64,000 nt of DNA, taken from the NCBI RefSeq assembly GCF_910592395.1, contig NC_088311.1:12028501-12092500 (forward strand), in the 5' to 3' direction. The stretch comes from Lineus longissimus. Its lineage: Eukaryota; Nemertea; Pilidiophora; Heteronemertea; Lineidae. This document shows, piece after piece, positions 1 to 12,000 of the stretch; position 1 is the stretch's first letter; every line of letters starts with the position of its first letter. The notes beneath the pieces were generated by a model. The model did not search any database, had not been told where the DNA came from, and was given only the letters and a program-made list of their open reading frames with translations. The position numbers and the translations under genes were made by a program.

Positions 1-569
1 TCAGCAAGGATAAGGCAGCGATTTTCAACATGTTTAGTGTTCTGTGTTAGATGAGTTCTGAGGAACATGTGGTGCCAATGCACCTGATTTTATCTTGTTT
101 GAATTTTTTGATTATGTAATCATAAAGCCTACATGACAGACGTTTTTTTAGGTTAACTTCACAAGAAGTTCCGCTTCATGCACACGTTGATAAAAACCAC
201 CAGTATTACGACTGATTAATGTTGGAATAACTGGACATTTAACATGTTTAAAACAATCAAATAAGGTTATGAGGGGACATCAGCAAAAGTTGAAAAGATG
301 TGGAAATAAACATGTCAGCGGTATGAAACGCATTCCAAAAATAGCCTTTGCCTTTGGTAATAAGGTTTCAGAGTAATGAAGAAAGAAGGGTCATGCTGAT
401 TGAAATGGATTCACTATGAGGACTATTCAATAATGGGTCAATGTGTACCTCTGCTGGCATTCATTTCGTTGCCCTGATGTGATTACACATGTTGTAATGC
501 CTATGAAAACTGATCAGTTGGGAGAATTTATACTTCAGACCAGTCAAGGTCACTATGTTATAAAAGTGA

Positions 570-2130
570 AACCACAGTATATTTGATTGGTCAACGAATT
601 TTGTTTGACATGGAAATAAGATGTAAATGATGTTTTGACACTTGGCATATTCATGGCATATTGAATCGACAAAAAGGGTGACTTATGAGTCTACATAACC
701 ATTTACCCTAATGCGATCACAAATCAATTGGCGGCATAATAGATATTCATAGACCCGGATAATATATGAGCTAATGCTGAAATGGTATAAAAAAAACAAA
801 TTGCCTCTACAAAAAAAATTGTGTAATTGAATCGGGCCATGCGGGCACACCCAGCAAATAGAACCGAAGAAGCACGAGTTACAATACCCAATCGTGCGAG
901 CACTGTGAAAATATTATTTCAAAATCCCTTTTAATAAGTTATTTCTATATTTAAGTATAAGGCTTCTTTATCTGTACTAGCATGATACCCGTGGCGCGGG
1001 TTGTTTTAGGGTCTTGGCTTACTGTGGGGTTGGGGCAATTTGGGTGAAATGAAGAGATGTGTCTGGGGGTTGTGATGTTGTCTAAACTCCACCACTCTTC
1101 AAAGTGGTCTCGAGTTATTTTGACGAACTATTTCGCGAATGGTGAAGAGGCAATTGCGTGAAGTTACGAACTTAGTACAACAAATGCCGCGAGCATAGTG
1201 GGTGACAGCACCAGACGGAGGAAGTAGTTCGCCTAGGGTTTTTCGACACCCACCGCACGGACTTCACTCGTTCCGGAACACTCACTTACTTGTTAATCTG
1301 CAGTGGTTGGCCTGTTTTTATTGCAGTAAAGAAATGTTAATCGTGATTTTATATTATATTTTATATTTGCCCTGGGTATTCATATAGGGAGCTGTGCGCT
1401 ACTTTGCGCCCAGTGCTTGGGTCGGGTGAGGCGGTTTTGTTATTACGTGACGTGTATCACGTGATGAATTACCATACGGTACTTCGAAAAATTAAGAGCG
1501 ATTAACAACGTAAGGTGAAAGAGTACGACCAAAATAAAGGGGGAAAATTGCGGAGATGGATGAATGTTTTAAACATATAGTGGCCCCAATACTTTCCCGG
1601 CTTATTTTCGTATAATCCCACACTTTTGATTTAATAGATGGCCCAATGTGCAAATTCAGACCTGCTGAAATGGCCCCATATGTTAATGAGTATGCCCATA
1701 TATAGAAAAAACAAAAGATGATCGCTGCAAAGTTTACCCATTTAACCCGGCGAGGACCATCTCCATGTCATCCACGACTTTCAGGAAAAGTTTCGAGTTC
1801 ATCCGATCTGAACTGACGGAGGAGATGTGTGACAAACTGTTTCAGCTCTACGTCCATTATAGTAGTGATACATCCTGAGTTAATTGGTAAATTTTACAAT
1901 TATTTGATCGGCTATAAACGGTTTTTGGTCACGTTGAAACAGTGCTGACACGTAGTGCCCGAATAGACGCACAATGGGTCAAACTTTCTACGTCACCCCC
2001 AGCTTCTGGCGGTGACGAGCGATATGATTTCATGTGCCGTACACGAGTTTTCAGGGTCTAGTGGCGCAGCCATTTTGAATGCTAAGCAAGTAGACCCCGG
2101 ATGTAGAGGTTGTTGTACGCGGAGACCAAC
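570..2130. repeat. Dispersed repeat, copy 1 (inverted relative to 14490-15040), with insertion
   Basis: About 600 bp of this stretch matches the reverse complement of 14490-15040. Shared blocks include the sequence around the Pol II-like CCAAT at 583-600, the block at 690-945, and the block at 1890-2120. Relative to the other copy this one carries roughly 930 extra bases (about 950-1875) with no recognised coding capacity. No terminal repeats were found, so the element class is unknown. Confidence 0.6.
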
Positions 2131-4190
2131 AAATACAACGCAAGAAGACTTTTAGGAATATGAACGAACTGCCACCAAAAACATGTTTTTTCTTTTGTTT
2201 AATGTTCCACTCTGATTTCAAAACCATTCACATCAGATTTGATGCAGGATTAAAATTTACACCTTGAGGGTATTTTTTTTTTCTCACAAGTTGGGTTCTG
2301 GTCGGAAAATCGGTTTGATCAACAATGTCCCTTCAAAATGTAGCTCCAAGAATATGGGGGCTGGCGTATACATGGAGCCGTATACATGCTTCCCGAAATT
2401 GGTGGCTTGCATTGGAACTAACTTTTTCCCCCTTGTCCGTCATCAAAGGCATTCAAGTGTGTTGGTCAACCATGACTATCTCCTTTGTCCCTCCACCATA
2501 ATGCCTGGTTTCCCCTTATGACATCACTATTTCGGACACTTAGCGCCCCATTTCTGGAAAGGTGTATAATATTCGTTGATTAATCGAAATCGACACAACT
2601 GCTATGTTTGCGACATTCGTTAAACTTTTTTCGTCTTATAACTGTTATTACTCACTCCTTCACTGTAAAATAGAACTGTCTTGTAAATTAAATTGTAAAT
2701 CCTGTATATAATAATTAACATTGTACTACATGTAATTCATAAGGGAGCAGGCATTAAGCGGCCAATCTGGTCTTGTTCTGCTCCCGACCACAATCAATAT
2801 CATGTATTTCATTAATGCACCTTGTAAATTTTGTTGGTCGAATAAATATTCATATTCATATTCATATTCATATTCAAAGGCGAAGCCGGTGACGTCATCA
2901 TTATCGGCCGATTTCGTGTGGGACCCAGGGTACAGTCGGAGTGTCACGTGATTACATCATGTTGGAAATGAACATGTCGTGTTACATTTCCTATCCCCTG
3001 ATTGTCGAATGAAGGTATCTTAGTTCTGTTTAGTTTGAAAAGAATTCATTTAAACCAACAAAATAGTCCTATAATTATAGCAATTCGCCAAAATATCGCG
3101 CGTTTATATGGCGAGCCGTAAGTTATTGGGTACAGGGCACTGGTGGAATCCAATCCACATTCATATTACATTATTGATATGATTAAGTCGTCACATAAGT
3201 TGGGGATTTCTCATGTCACCGTACGCAGATGCGTATAAGTATACGTATAAGTTTTTCTGTAAGTTGCGGATCTCGAACTCTCTACTAAGTCGTCTCCCCC
3301 CGAGAAAATTACGGCAAAATGCGAGAAAATTATTTCACTAAAAAATGAAATTTTATATCGTTTTTGTTTTTGCAAGTCCCCCCCCCCCCGAGAGTAATCC
3401 TCGCCAGCGGAGTACCTTGCAATTGGCGAGGCATTTTTCTCATGAGATTCAAATAGTGCTTAATAATCCTGCAATGGGTACGTTACCGATACTATTGTAA
3501 AATGGATGTTCTCAAAAATCAAACGCGTCATCGTAAATATTTTCATATTTTTTCAAGATTATGAATACTAGTATACATGTACTATGTTTCCTCAAGTATT
3601 TCGTCTTCCTATATACTGCTTTGGTTGCGAAGGACAAGTGGTATTTTGAGATTACTCGTTTTTAAGTGATGCCTTTGTACCATGACTGTTAATGAAATGT
3701 AAAAGCATACCAAGCATGTTGGTGAAGATAAACGGGTTACCAATGCATCCTTCGTCAAAGACCACCGCCTTCCGTATCATACGTTTCGGGGATGTATTTT
3801 GGACAGGGAGACAATATTGATGATCGCAGAGGCTTCCGAACGAAAATGCATGGAGCAGCTTGTTGTGGAACATGTGTATGTTCAAATGCGTTGTTTTTCA
3901 TGATTCCTTCAATCTACCCTAGAATTTTAGCCTATCGCCCTATCGGAAATTACACCATCCAATGATTGGGTCATTTCAGGTTTTTCATGGAGATGGAGGC
4001 CAACCTGTTCAGTGTGATGGACGAAAATGGAAAAAATGTCGGCGTTACTTTACCAACACCCCAGCGAAAAAAAAAATTAATTGGGTTCAGAATTATGCTA
4101 TGGGCCAATCAAAATGCTGACACCATGGCGACATCCTGAACACGTTGCTTCAATGACCAATCGGACCATTTCGGGAAATTTGATCGCGTT
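2131..4190. other. Intergenic stretch without recognised genes
   Basis: Upstream of the CAP gene. Only short open frames without recognisable domains occur here. It contains a hexanucleotide microsatellite at 2846 and a C-run near 3380. Nothing else could be supported. Confidence 0.5.
2846..2875. repeat. (ATATTC)5 microsatellite
   Basis: Five exact copies of the hexamer ATATTC in tandem. Confidence 0.9.
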
Positions 4191-4197
4191 CTCACTT

Positions 4198-4957
4198 ATG
4201 CAAGTATCAATGCGTATCTTTCCCCCCTCCCCCCTCCTCAAGGGTCGACAAGATTCGGCGCCGTTTCTCTGCCGAAGCTTGAGGTATTTTCTTCCTGGAA
4301 TTGTCGTATTTCTTGGCGATGAAGTGCGAGGTCGTTGTGATATTGCGCCGAAAGCTTAACGACAAGATTGGATCAGCCGTGTTTTGTTTGCCGTAATCTT
4401 GGCGAAGACCCGGCGGGGTCATCGTCGTAATCTTGCCGGATTGGGGATTCCCCTTGCGCATGCGTGGTACGCAATTTTTCGACGCTGTCACGCTTTTCAT
4501 GCTGTTGTAGTGAACGCGTGTGTCGTGTGTTCTCGCATACTTTCGGGCATACTTTGCAGGTAATTTGTGTTTCATTTTCTTTGTATCATATCATCGTAAG
4601 ATTTGGAGACCAAGGACTCGCTGAAGCCCTGAGGTTATCGATATAATGGCCTAGATTTTTAGCCCCTGCGACCCTATCTCTGCTGTGCTGCTAGTGCAGT
4701 GCCGAGTTGTGGTGGTCGAACATCTTTGGTGATTTCTGACCTAAAAAGGTGATAGCATGTCGAACATCTTAGGAAAAGGTGGTTAGGTGTCGAAATCTTT
4801 CCACATCATTGGATAATAGCAAGTGATAACCTGACGATTTTCCATAAGTGTCTAATGAACTCCTGCCGTAGCTTAGGTGAAGTGCATGGGTATATTGTCG
4901 TAAAGGTGTCGAACCCTTGAGGAGGGGGGGGGGGAAGATACGCATTGATACTTGCAT
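4198..4957. mobile_element. TIR element (about 760 bp), non-autonomous
   Basis: The ends are inverted repeats of about 50 bp. Both read inward from ATGCAAGTATCAATGCGTAT, followed by a C-rich run and then CTCCTCAAGGGT. No transposase is encoded, and the 122-residue minus-strand open frame inside has no recognisable domain. The flanks do not give a clear target duplication. Probably a MITE of unknown superfamily. Confidence 0.6.
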
Positions 4958-5785
4958 TAGGATTAACATGATATTGCTAAGCCTGGTACGTGCAATTTGG
5001 CTGATTGAAAGTTGTACGAAAACGTGTTCTATTCGAACACGCAGTATTCAATTAAATGATATGACAATAAGAGTTGACTGATTCTTGCGGATACAATACA
5101 TTAGTAAAAAAATGCATTGAGGGTTTAAAATGCCATATCAATGTGGTCATTGTTCAGATCGTGATGTTGCGAGATAAGAGTATAAAAGTGAACAGAAATG
5201 GTCGTTCGTGTCCAGGCGAGGTGCTTCTAATATTGACAGAAAGATTGTTAATTTAAATACGTGAAAAGATTATTTTCTAACATTGTTGTCTTGCACTTAA
5301 TTATTAAACCCGATCAAAGTTGGTGAAAGTTGTGCGAAATATAAATGAATTGCTGAAAAGTTTTAAAATACGCTAAATAATAGTAGTTTGTGGACCGTCG
5401 GTGGCTACAGTGATGATCGCCGGCGAAAGGGTTAAAACATGTTTAAGCCATGTTCTGCATATAGGCATGATAGGCAGTTAGTGCAGTTGCAAATTGTCGG
5501 GTGTGACAAAACAGTCCTTCCAATTACTGTCAATTTACCGAAAACGAATGCACCAACATAAAAGAAAAATGCTTTCAACAATAGTGCATTGTATCTGAGG
5601 TTAACCAATCAGTACAATAATAGAAATTTGCCATTATCAGGATGATGACTGTACTTGCCTCAGTTGCAGTAAGAATTATTAGATATTGAAGCATTTTACA
5701 ATTGGTCGTTTCAGCAAAAAAACATGGGGTAATAAGGGCTTATTAATTAGTACTGTTGTTCCAACAAGCACCTTATCATTATTAT

Positions 5786-5793
5786 TATAAAAG
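5786..5793 (+). promoter_or_regulatory. TATA box of the CAP/ShKT gene
   Basis: TATAAAAG lies 61 bases upstream of the ATG at 5847. A pyrimidine-rich TCATTCC (5817-5823), about 30 bases downstream, could be the initiator. This placement makes the in-frame upstream ATG at 5805 probably untranscribed or too close to the cap, so the start was set at 5847. Confidence 0.55.
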
Positions 5794-5846
5794 TTATTGC
5801 ACCGATGATACATCGTTCATTCCACAGTGAATACTCTTCACCAACC

Positions 5847-6029
5847 ATGGCTTCCGAGGCGTTCATCGTATTTTTGACTATGGCCGTTGTGGTTTTTGGT
5901 CAAAGCAAAGACAAAGGTTTTACAAATGAGGAGAGGCAGTATATCTTAGATCTTCACAACTATCTGAGAATGAAAGTGGCTACAGGAAAGGAGAGTAACC
6001 AACCCCCTGCTGACTACATGATGGCCATG
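5847..6029 (+). CDS. CAP gene exon 1: signal peptide and start of CAP domain
   Basis: Starts at an ATG in strong context (CCAACCATGG). Residues 1-19 form a hydrophobic signal peptide ending near VFGQS. HNYLR at residues 37-41 is the first conserved CAP helix motif. The donor is ATG|GTAAGT, phase 0. An in-frame ATG at 5805 would add 14 residues before the hydrophobic stretch and lies too near the TATA box. Confidence 0.85.
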
Positions 6030-9000
6030 GTAAGTTGCTCTATAAGGTCACAGCTTAGCTTATTTATGGATGAATTTTGATGAAACCCCAAGTTTATTTA
6101 TTTTTAGGTAGGTGCCAAGTTTCCTTTAAAATTTCGATTAGAAAAATTGGCCCTTATCGAGAGCCCCCAAATTGCCAAATGGCTTCGATTGATATTTTTC
6201 AATACTTGATTTGCCTTGAAATTGTATTGGGTCCCGAAATTACAAAATCCCCGAATCTGTCTTAAATTGCCTAATCCTTAAAATAGCGCCAGGAGAAGGA
6301 GTGAAACAGTGCAAATATCGTTGACTGGTTCAGGAGATCTTGCTTATTAAGTCATGCCAGTTTGAAAAGTGAGGTAATGAGGTCGGAACGCAAACGTTTC
6401 ATTGAAAGGCGCTTGTTCGGTGAAAAAGTCACCACCGTCAGTGTAATCTTGTTTGATGCAGAGATGCTTAGAAATTTCACCTACGACCTTCTAATTTTTT
6501 AAAGAAATTAGCAGGTTTCATTCCAGTATGTTTGTTCTTCCTCTGATACCTCAGTAAAATATTTTTCTAAACGTGTTTGGTGCTTTTCCAATTTTGTTTC
6601 AGCTCTTAGATTGTAGAAAATCGCGTTATTCATTATTTCTAGTACGCACAAGTCCTAGCGCGAAATACCTTTTCCGCCACGTGAGTGCACGCCCAGATCC
6701 GAGTTCACGCGGCTGTTATAAAACGCGGATTCCGCGGAAATCCGCGGAAAAATCACAAAGCCGCCAGTAAATACGCGCATAATATTTAATGATAATTATA
6801 TTATACAAATAACAACATAAATCATAAATCGGAGGCAAGAACTACCAGTTATCTGCACATTTCATCGGTCAGATTTTAATCCTCTGGAGCGCCATTCATG
6901 CCATTCCGATCGACTCTTCCCTCTTGCTTTTTTTCTTGGTGTTGATAAACTTTGCATGTTATCTTCGACACCACCGTGGTTCCTTCCCTAACGGAACACA
7001 TTACGAGGCTGCTTTCAAGTGTGACTGTTGCCCGGATTGATGTACGTTACGGTATATGCCTCCTTCAAATATAAGTCGATGATGAACTGAATTCTGGTCT
7101 ACAATATTTTTTTAGGACAATCAACCTAACCAACCGAACCTAACCAACCATATGCGACTGCACATTGGAGACTATTTTAAGCAATCACAAAAACTTACTT
7201 CGCGGCCCGTCTAGAGTATCAGTTTATTTCAAACTACAAGGTGCTTGTGATTTACGGCGCATACAGCGCACCATATAACGGGGATTCCCAAAGACCTTGT
7301 CACCAGGAGTACTTCATGCGCACAACAATGCACACTACTAATATGAAAAACTCTCACCTGCGGTTCAGGTAGCCACCCTGTAGCCAAGTTAGATTTTTCC
7401 GCGGATTTCCGCGGAATCCGCGTTTTATAACAGCCGGAGTTCACGTCACCCTGCTATCAAGACGCAGCGTCATTCCCATTTATCGTCGCAGTTGCGGGGT
7501 AATCAAGCGCCATTAGCTCGACGTCGGAAAGATATCAGCACCAAGATGTCACAGGGTAGATCCTTACTCTAAGAAACGCCTTACTAGTGCATCGCTCCAA
7601 GTGGAAAGGGTCGATACACTGAGAGCTAAATAATTGGGTCAAATCGGTGTCCTCATCGGAAAAGCGCGATGAATCAGTCACATTTAGAGTTTTTCCGTTT
7701 TTGGGCAATTTGTTGATGGAAACTTCTTATGTAGAATAGGAGGTGACTGGGTAGCCGACAGCTGGGTAAAACTGCCCTTAATCGTGTCAATGGTCCTTTC
7801 AAGCTTTATGGGGAGCGCAAACATGTTTAATGCTGAGATGATAATGAAAATGATGTAAAAATGCGTGTATGCATCTGACGACGTTCAAAATATTCAGGGT
7901 TTTTTTCTGGGAGAGGCCCCCTGTACCCCAAGTTTTTCGCGAAAAAAATCATGGATCCGCGCCTGACATTTATATTGGATATGCATACTTTCAAGTAGTA
8001 TTCCCCACCAATATCTCGCCGCTAATCTACCAAAAAAGCACAAGAAATCAACCAATCTCCCCTGTTATTTTTTTTCTTCAGATGTGTAATCATCACTAAG
8101 GACTACAAATGAAAGCAGTATTTTGCACGAATGTGTTCTTTCTTTGTGACAGTAAAAAGCCAGTGTGTGACAAAGTATTTTCATTTTATTTCTTGATGTA
8201 GGAATGGGATGACCGTTTAGAGGAAAGAGCACAGAAATGGGCTGATGGCTGTCCAACATATCACAGCCAAGACGGCTCATGGTACAGGAAGGTCAAACCC
8301 TACGAGACGGGAGAGAATCGTGTCGAAGGCATGTTGTATGCTAATTTTGAAAAGTAAGTTGACTTCCTTTTTTGAGACCAAAACTGTTATTACAAATTAA
8401 TGGCTTCATCTTCTCCATTGACTACCTATGCATCAAATTAAGTAATCAGGATGGGATAGTCCTAATTCAATCTGATGGGTCATCAGAGACGACCTTCAGC
8501 CCGAAGTTCTCAGGTTCTCTGGACCACTCCTCATTGATGATCCAATTGGCGATTCGACTGGCAAGTGGGAATACATTGCTTGGTAAGTGACTCGTTGGTT
8601 CGAGTGGCTCTAATAATAACGTAGACCTAGTCGCGTCTCCAGTCATCAGGCTGTAATTCCTATTAAAATTAAGGGACAAACAGTAATTACTTTTTTATCA
8701 TACAGGTAGTTATATGACAATAGTTAGGCTTCAGACAATAGTTAGCCCCTTTTTTTATTGTGTCGCACCATATTATGACCTGAAATAAAAAAGTGTCCTT
8801 CAGAAATTATTAAGGTGGCCATTGGATAAGATGGCCCATCCCCTGAAAAATCGTTGCCTTTGCATATTCTTTTTTAGACTTCAAATATATCACAACTATA
8901 ATTTGCAAACTCAAATTTGCCGTCAAAAGTTGAACAGCCCTGAGCTTATCACATGACCAAAATTCGTCTGTTCAAAATTCATTAAATGGTTGACACCACG

Positions 9001-12000
9001 CCATAAGACTTTTTTCTACACAAATACAGCACACCTAGATGTCAAAAACCGAAATAGAAGTTGCGTAGGTGTTAATCTAACTTTGTGATAATCATTTCCT
9101 TACGTGAGTGATCTAATATGCTAAATGTTGCACTTGCAAAATTCACACAAAGCACAGATTGGCGGCTCAGTGACTCATGCAAGGTCACAGAAGTTCACTT
9201 TTCCAAGTACAAGTGTCGCCTATTGTTCCTCTATTAAACTGGCTTATCCCAACTGCCTTCCATCACATGCTTCCATCTCAAGGCAGATTTTAGAACAGAG
9301 GGCCATCCTGCCCCCCCCCCCCCCCCCCCCCCCCCCGACTATACACAGTATGGGGATTCGGACAGTGTCAGCAAATCACTGTTTACTGTGGTTACCAGAG
9401 CGGCCAGTAGACGACAGCAAAAAAATTGAAAGCACTGGCACATTCAACCGCGAATATTTCCTGTTCTTTGGCACTCGGCTTGTTGGTTAGTATTTCTAGA
9501 TGATAGTTCACATCTATTGATAGAGCTGTCTTGAATAAGCAATGAAATCAATGATTTTGCAGCCCTACGCTTATAACTACCATATCTGCCTAAGTTGTGA
9601 TTATCATTGCACGTGCTGTACTGTGTAGCATGTACACCAGAATAAGAGGATGTGATAACAAGCGCCTAGCTAAAAGTGTTCTATAAACTGACTTAAAATG
9701 CAGTTATTGTAGGCAGACTGTCCGCTATGGTTACATGGGGACACTGTCATGACTGTATTTAAGCTATCATCTAGATATACCAACCAGCGGCGAATCCACG
9801 TCGAGTGCGCATGCCATAGGACAGGAAATAGTCGTGGTTGAATCTGCCGGTGCTATCTGTTTCTTTGCTGTTGTCTTTGCTAGAGCTTTGGTAACCATTG
9901 TGAACAGTGTCTTGCTGACACTGTTCGAATCCCCACAGTGATACATCATGGTGGGTGATTCCCTGTTCGTCACACCAGGCGTTGGTTTGACATCCGCTTA
10001 TACATGCGTTGTTGGGTGTTATCCATTCAACGGACGAATAGACCTTTTTGCGCCGTTTCTAAATATTCAAAGTCTATTAAATTACCTATCTTATGGTAGC
10101 TTTTTATGAGCCAGAAAGTTTTTCTCCCCGAGTACATGGGGCATGAACTTGGCGAAATTCTTGAATTATTTTGCCTGATTTTAGACTCTTTGCTGAATCT
10201 GGATGGTATCAAATTTGGCACCACCTACTGTTATCGAAACTAATTTAATGCACTCAAAGTACCTTTGAAAGCTTCCTTAGGACGTAAAGGTTTGGGTACC
10301 TGGTGTCAGTAGTTTGGTTTCAGCATGCATCTGAGTGACACCATAGGAACCCCATTCTTAAGTTTTTCCAGTGGTGGGTGTAGGAGATGGTAGTTGATAA
10401 AGCTTGGAATCAGTGAAACCTTGGAACCAGTGATAAACCTTGGAATCAGTCCTAAAAATGCATAAAAACATGAAATAATGCCATTGGAACCTAAGGTGGT
10501 TACGAATCAATATTTGGAGATTATTTTTACATGATCAGATCGGAATTTGATGGTAGTTTAGAAATCAGTCGCATATCCGATTCAACAATCTATATTTTAG
10601 AACAACCCAGTCATACCTCGCCTCCAGTGTACATTACTGATCTCCCAAATATGGGCATTCACGTCACGACACACCCATAATATGGACCAATCAGCGCTCC
10701 GCTTACTACGCCACCACACGGGGCCTATTTGAGCTACGGAGCGGTGTTATCATACAGGGTGATACAGAGAAGATTGACTACATCATGCAGTACCGGCTGG
10801 CACTTATCCGTACATCACCTTATTCATGACAAGAAACGGAGATGAAGGTTTATTACCGAAGGTTTTGGAAGGGTTTGGAGATGAAAAATGTGAACAAATT
10901 CCTTCGCTGTGAGCGATTTCGTACATCTTCATGTAGGCCTGCACATCGAGGGATGTAGATATCTTTTCGTGATGTCACCAGTTCTAAGCGGTTTTTTTTA
11001 TTCACGTGTGTGTTTGTCCTATGATCTCGTGCATCTAGTACCGAGCATAATACTTTATCGTCTTGGAATACAAAACAATCATAAAAACTAATTTTTGCTT
11101 CCATTGAAGAGAAATAAAATATTTTAACGACCACAGCGCATTGCCAATTGATGACGTCATCCTCCACATTAAAAATGTTGGCTTCTGAACTAACTGGCAA
11201 ATTGCTATCAATAAAGTCAGCTGGGACGAGACTGTCAGTTGGGAGGGTATAAATCGTGGAAGGAACGCACCCGATTTCCCGCGCTATTTGCACAGTGATT
11301 CCATGGTTTACATTGAATATTACAAGGTTTATCAGTGTTTCCAAGGTTTCACTAATTCCATACTTTATCAACTACCGTAGGAGATGGTGTGTTTTTTTTA
11401 ATTTTTGTGTGTGGCTTCATCATTGGACCACGAATGGGAGCTCTGTACAGGAGCAAAAGCATCAATGTACACGTACGTTAGTCTTTAACGGTTAGATTTA
11501 GACCCTATAACTGTATTACCAACAGATAGAAACATGGTGCCTATGATTGAGATAGCATGTGTTTTATTTATTTTTAAGTGGCAGTTTGGTTGGAAAGGAA
11601 TTTTTTATGTATTTTGCCTTGATTTGCCTCAATTCCATAGAAACCAATTTAAATTGTCATTTCCCATAACACATCTGAAGGAGGCTTTTAAAAAAAATGC
11701 TGAGGAATTCAGTCACTTATTTCCTCATATTGTCCAGTTTAAAGCCGATTTTAAATTGTAAGTTGTTGTCGGTTGTTCAGTTTGCCAATTTTTTTGCTGC
11801 ATATAAAATAACAACTTTCAATTGTTTGCAGGGCTATCGCCGAGGGCTGGTATGGTGAATACAAAGGATACCACTATAAATCAAATTATTGTTCCATGTC
11901 CATGTGTGGACATTATACGCAGGTATGACGTTCTGGCCATTTGAATCTGTCATGACGGATTTCACCGCATCAGCTCCAAAATTGCTACAAAGTTGCAATT

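Noticed and set aside
4207-4575. 122-residue frame in the TIR element as a transposase
   Set aside because: Basic composition but no DDE or zinc-finger motif, and it overlaps the terminal repeat.
5805-5846. Upstream in-frame ATG for the CAP gene
   Set aside because: Only 19 bases after the TATA box and would put 14 polar residues before the signal peptide; the ATG at 5847 has a better context.
10853-11371. Minus-strand 172-residue frame as a gene
   Set aside because: No recognisable domain, neighbours or signals; listed only as a weak observation.
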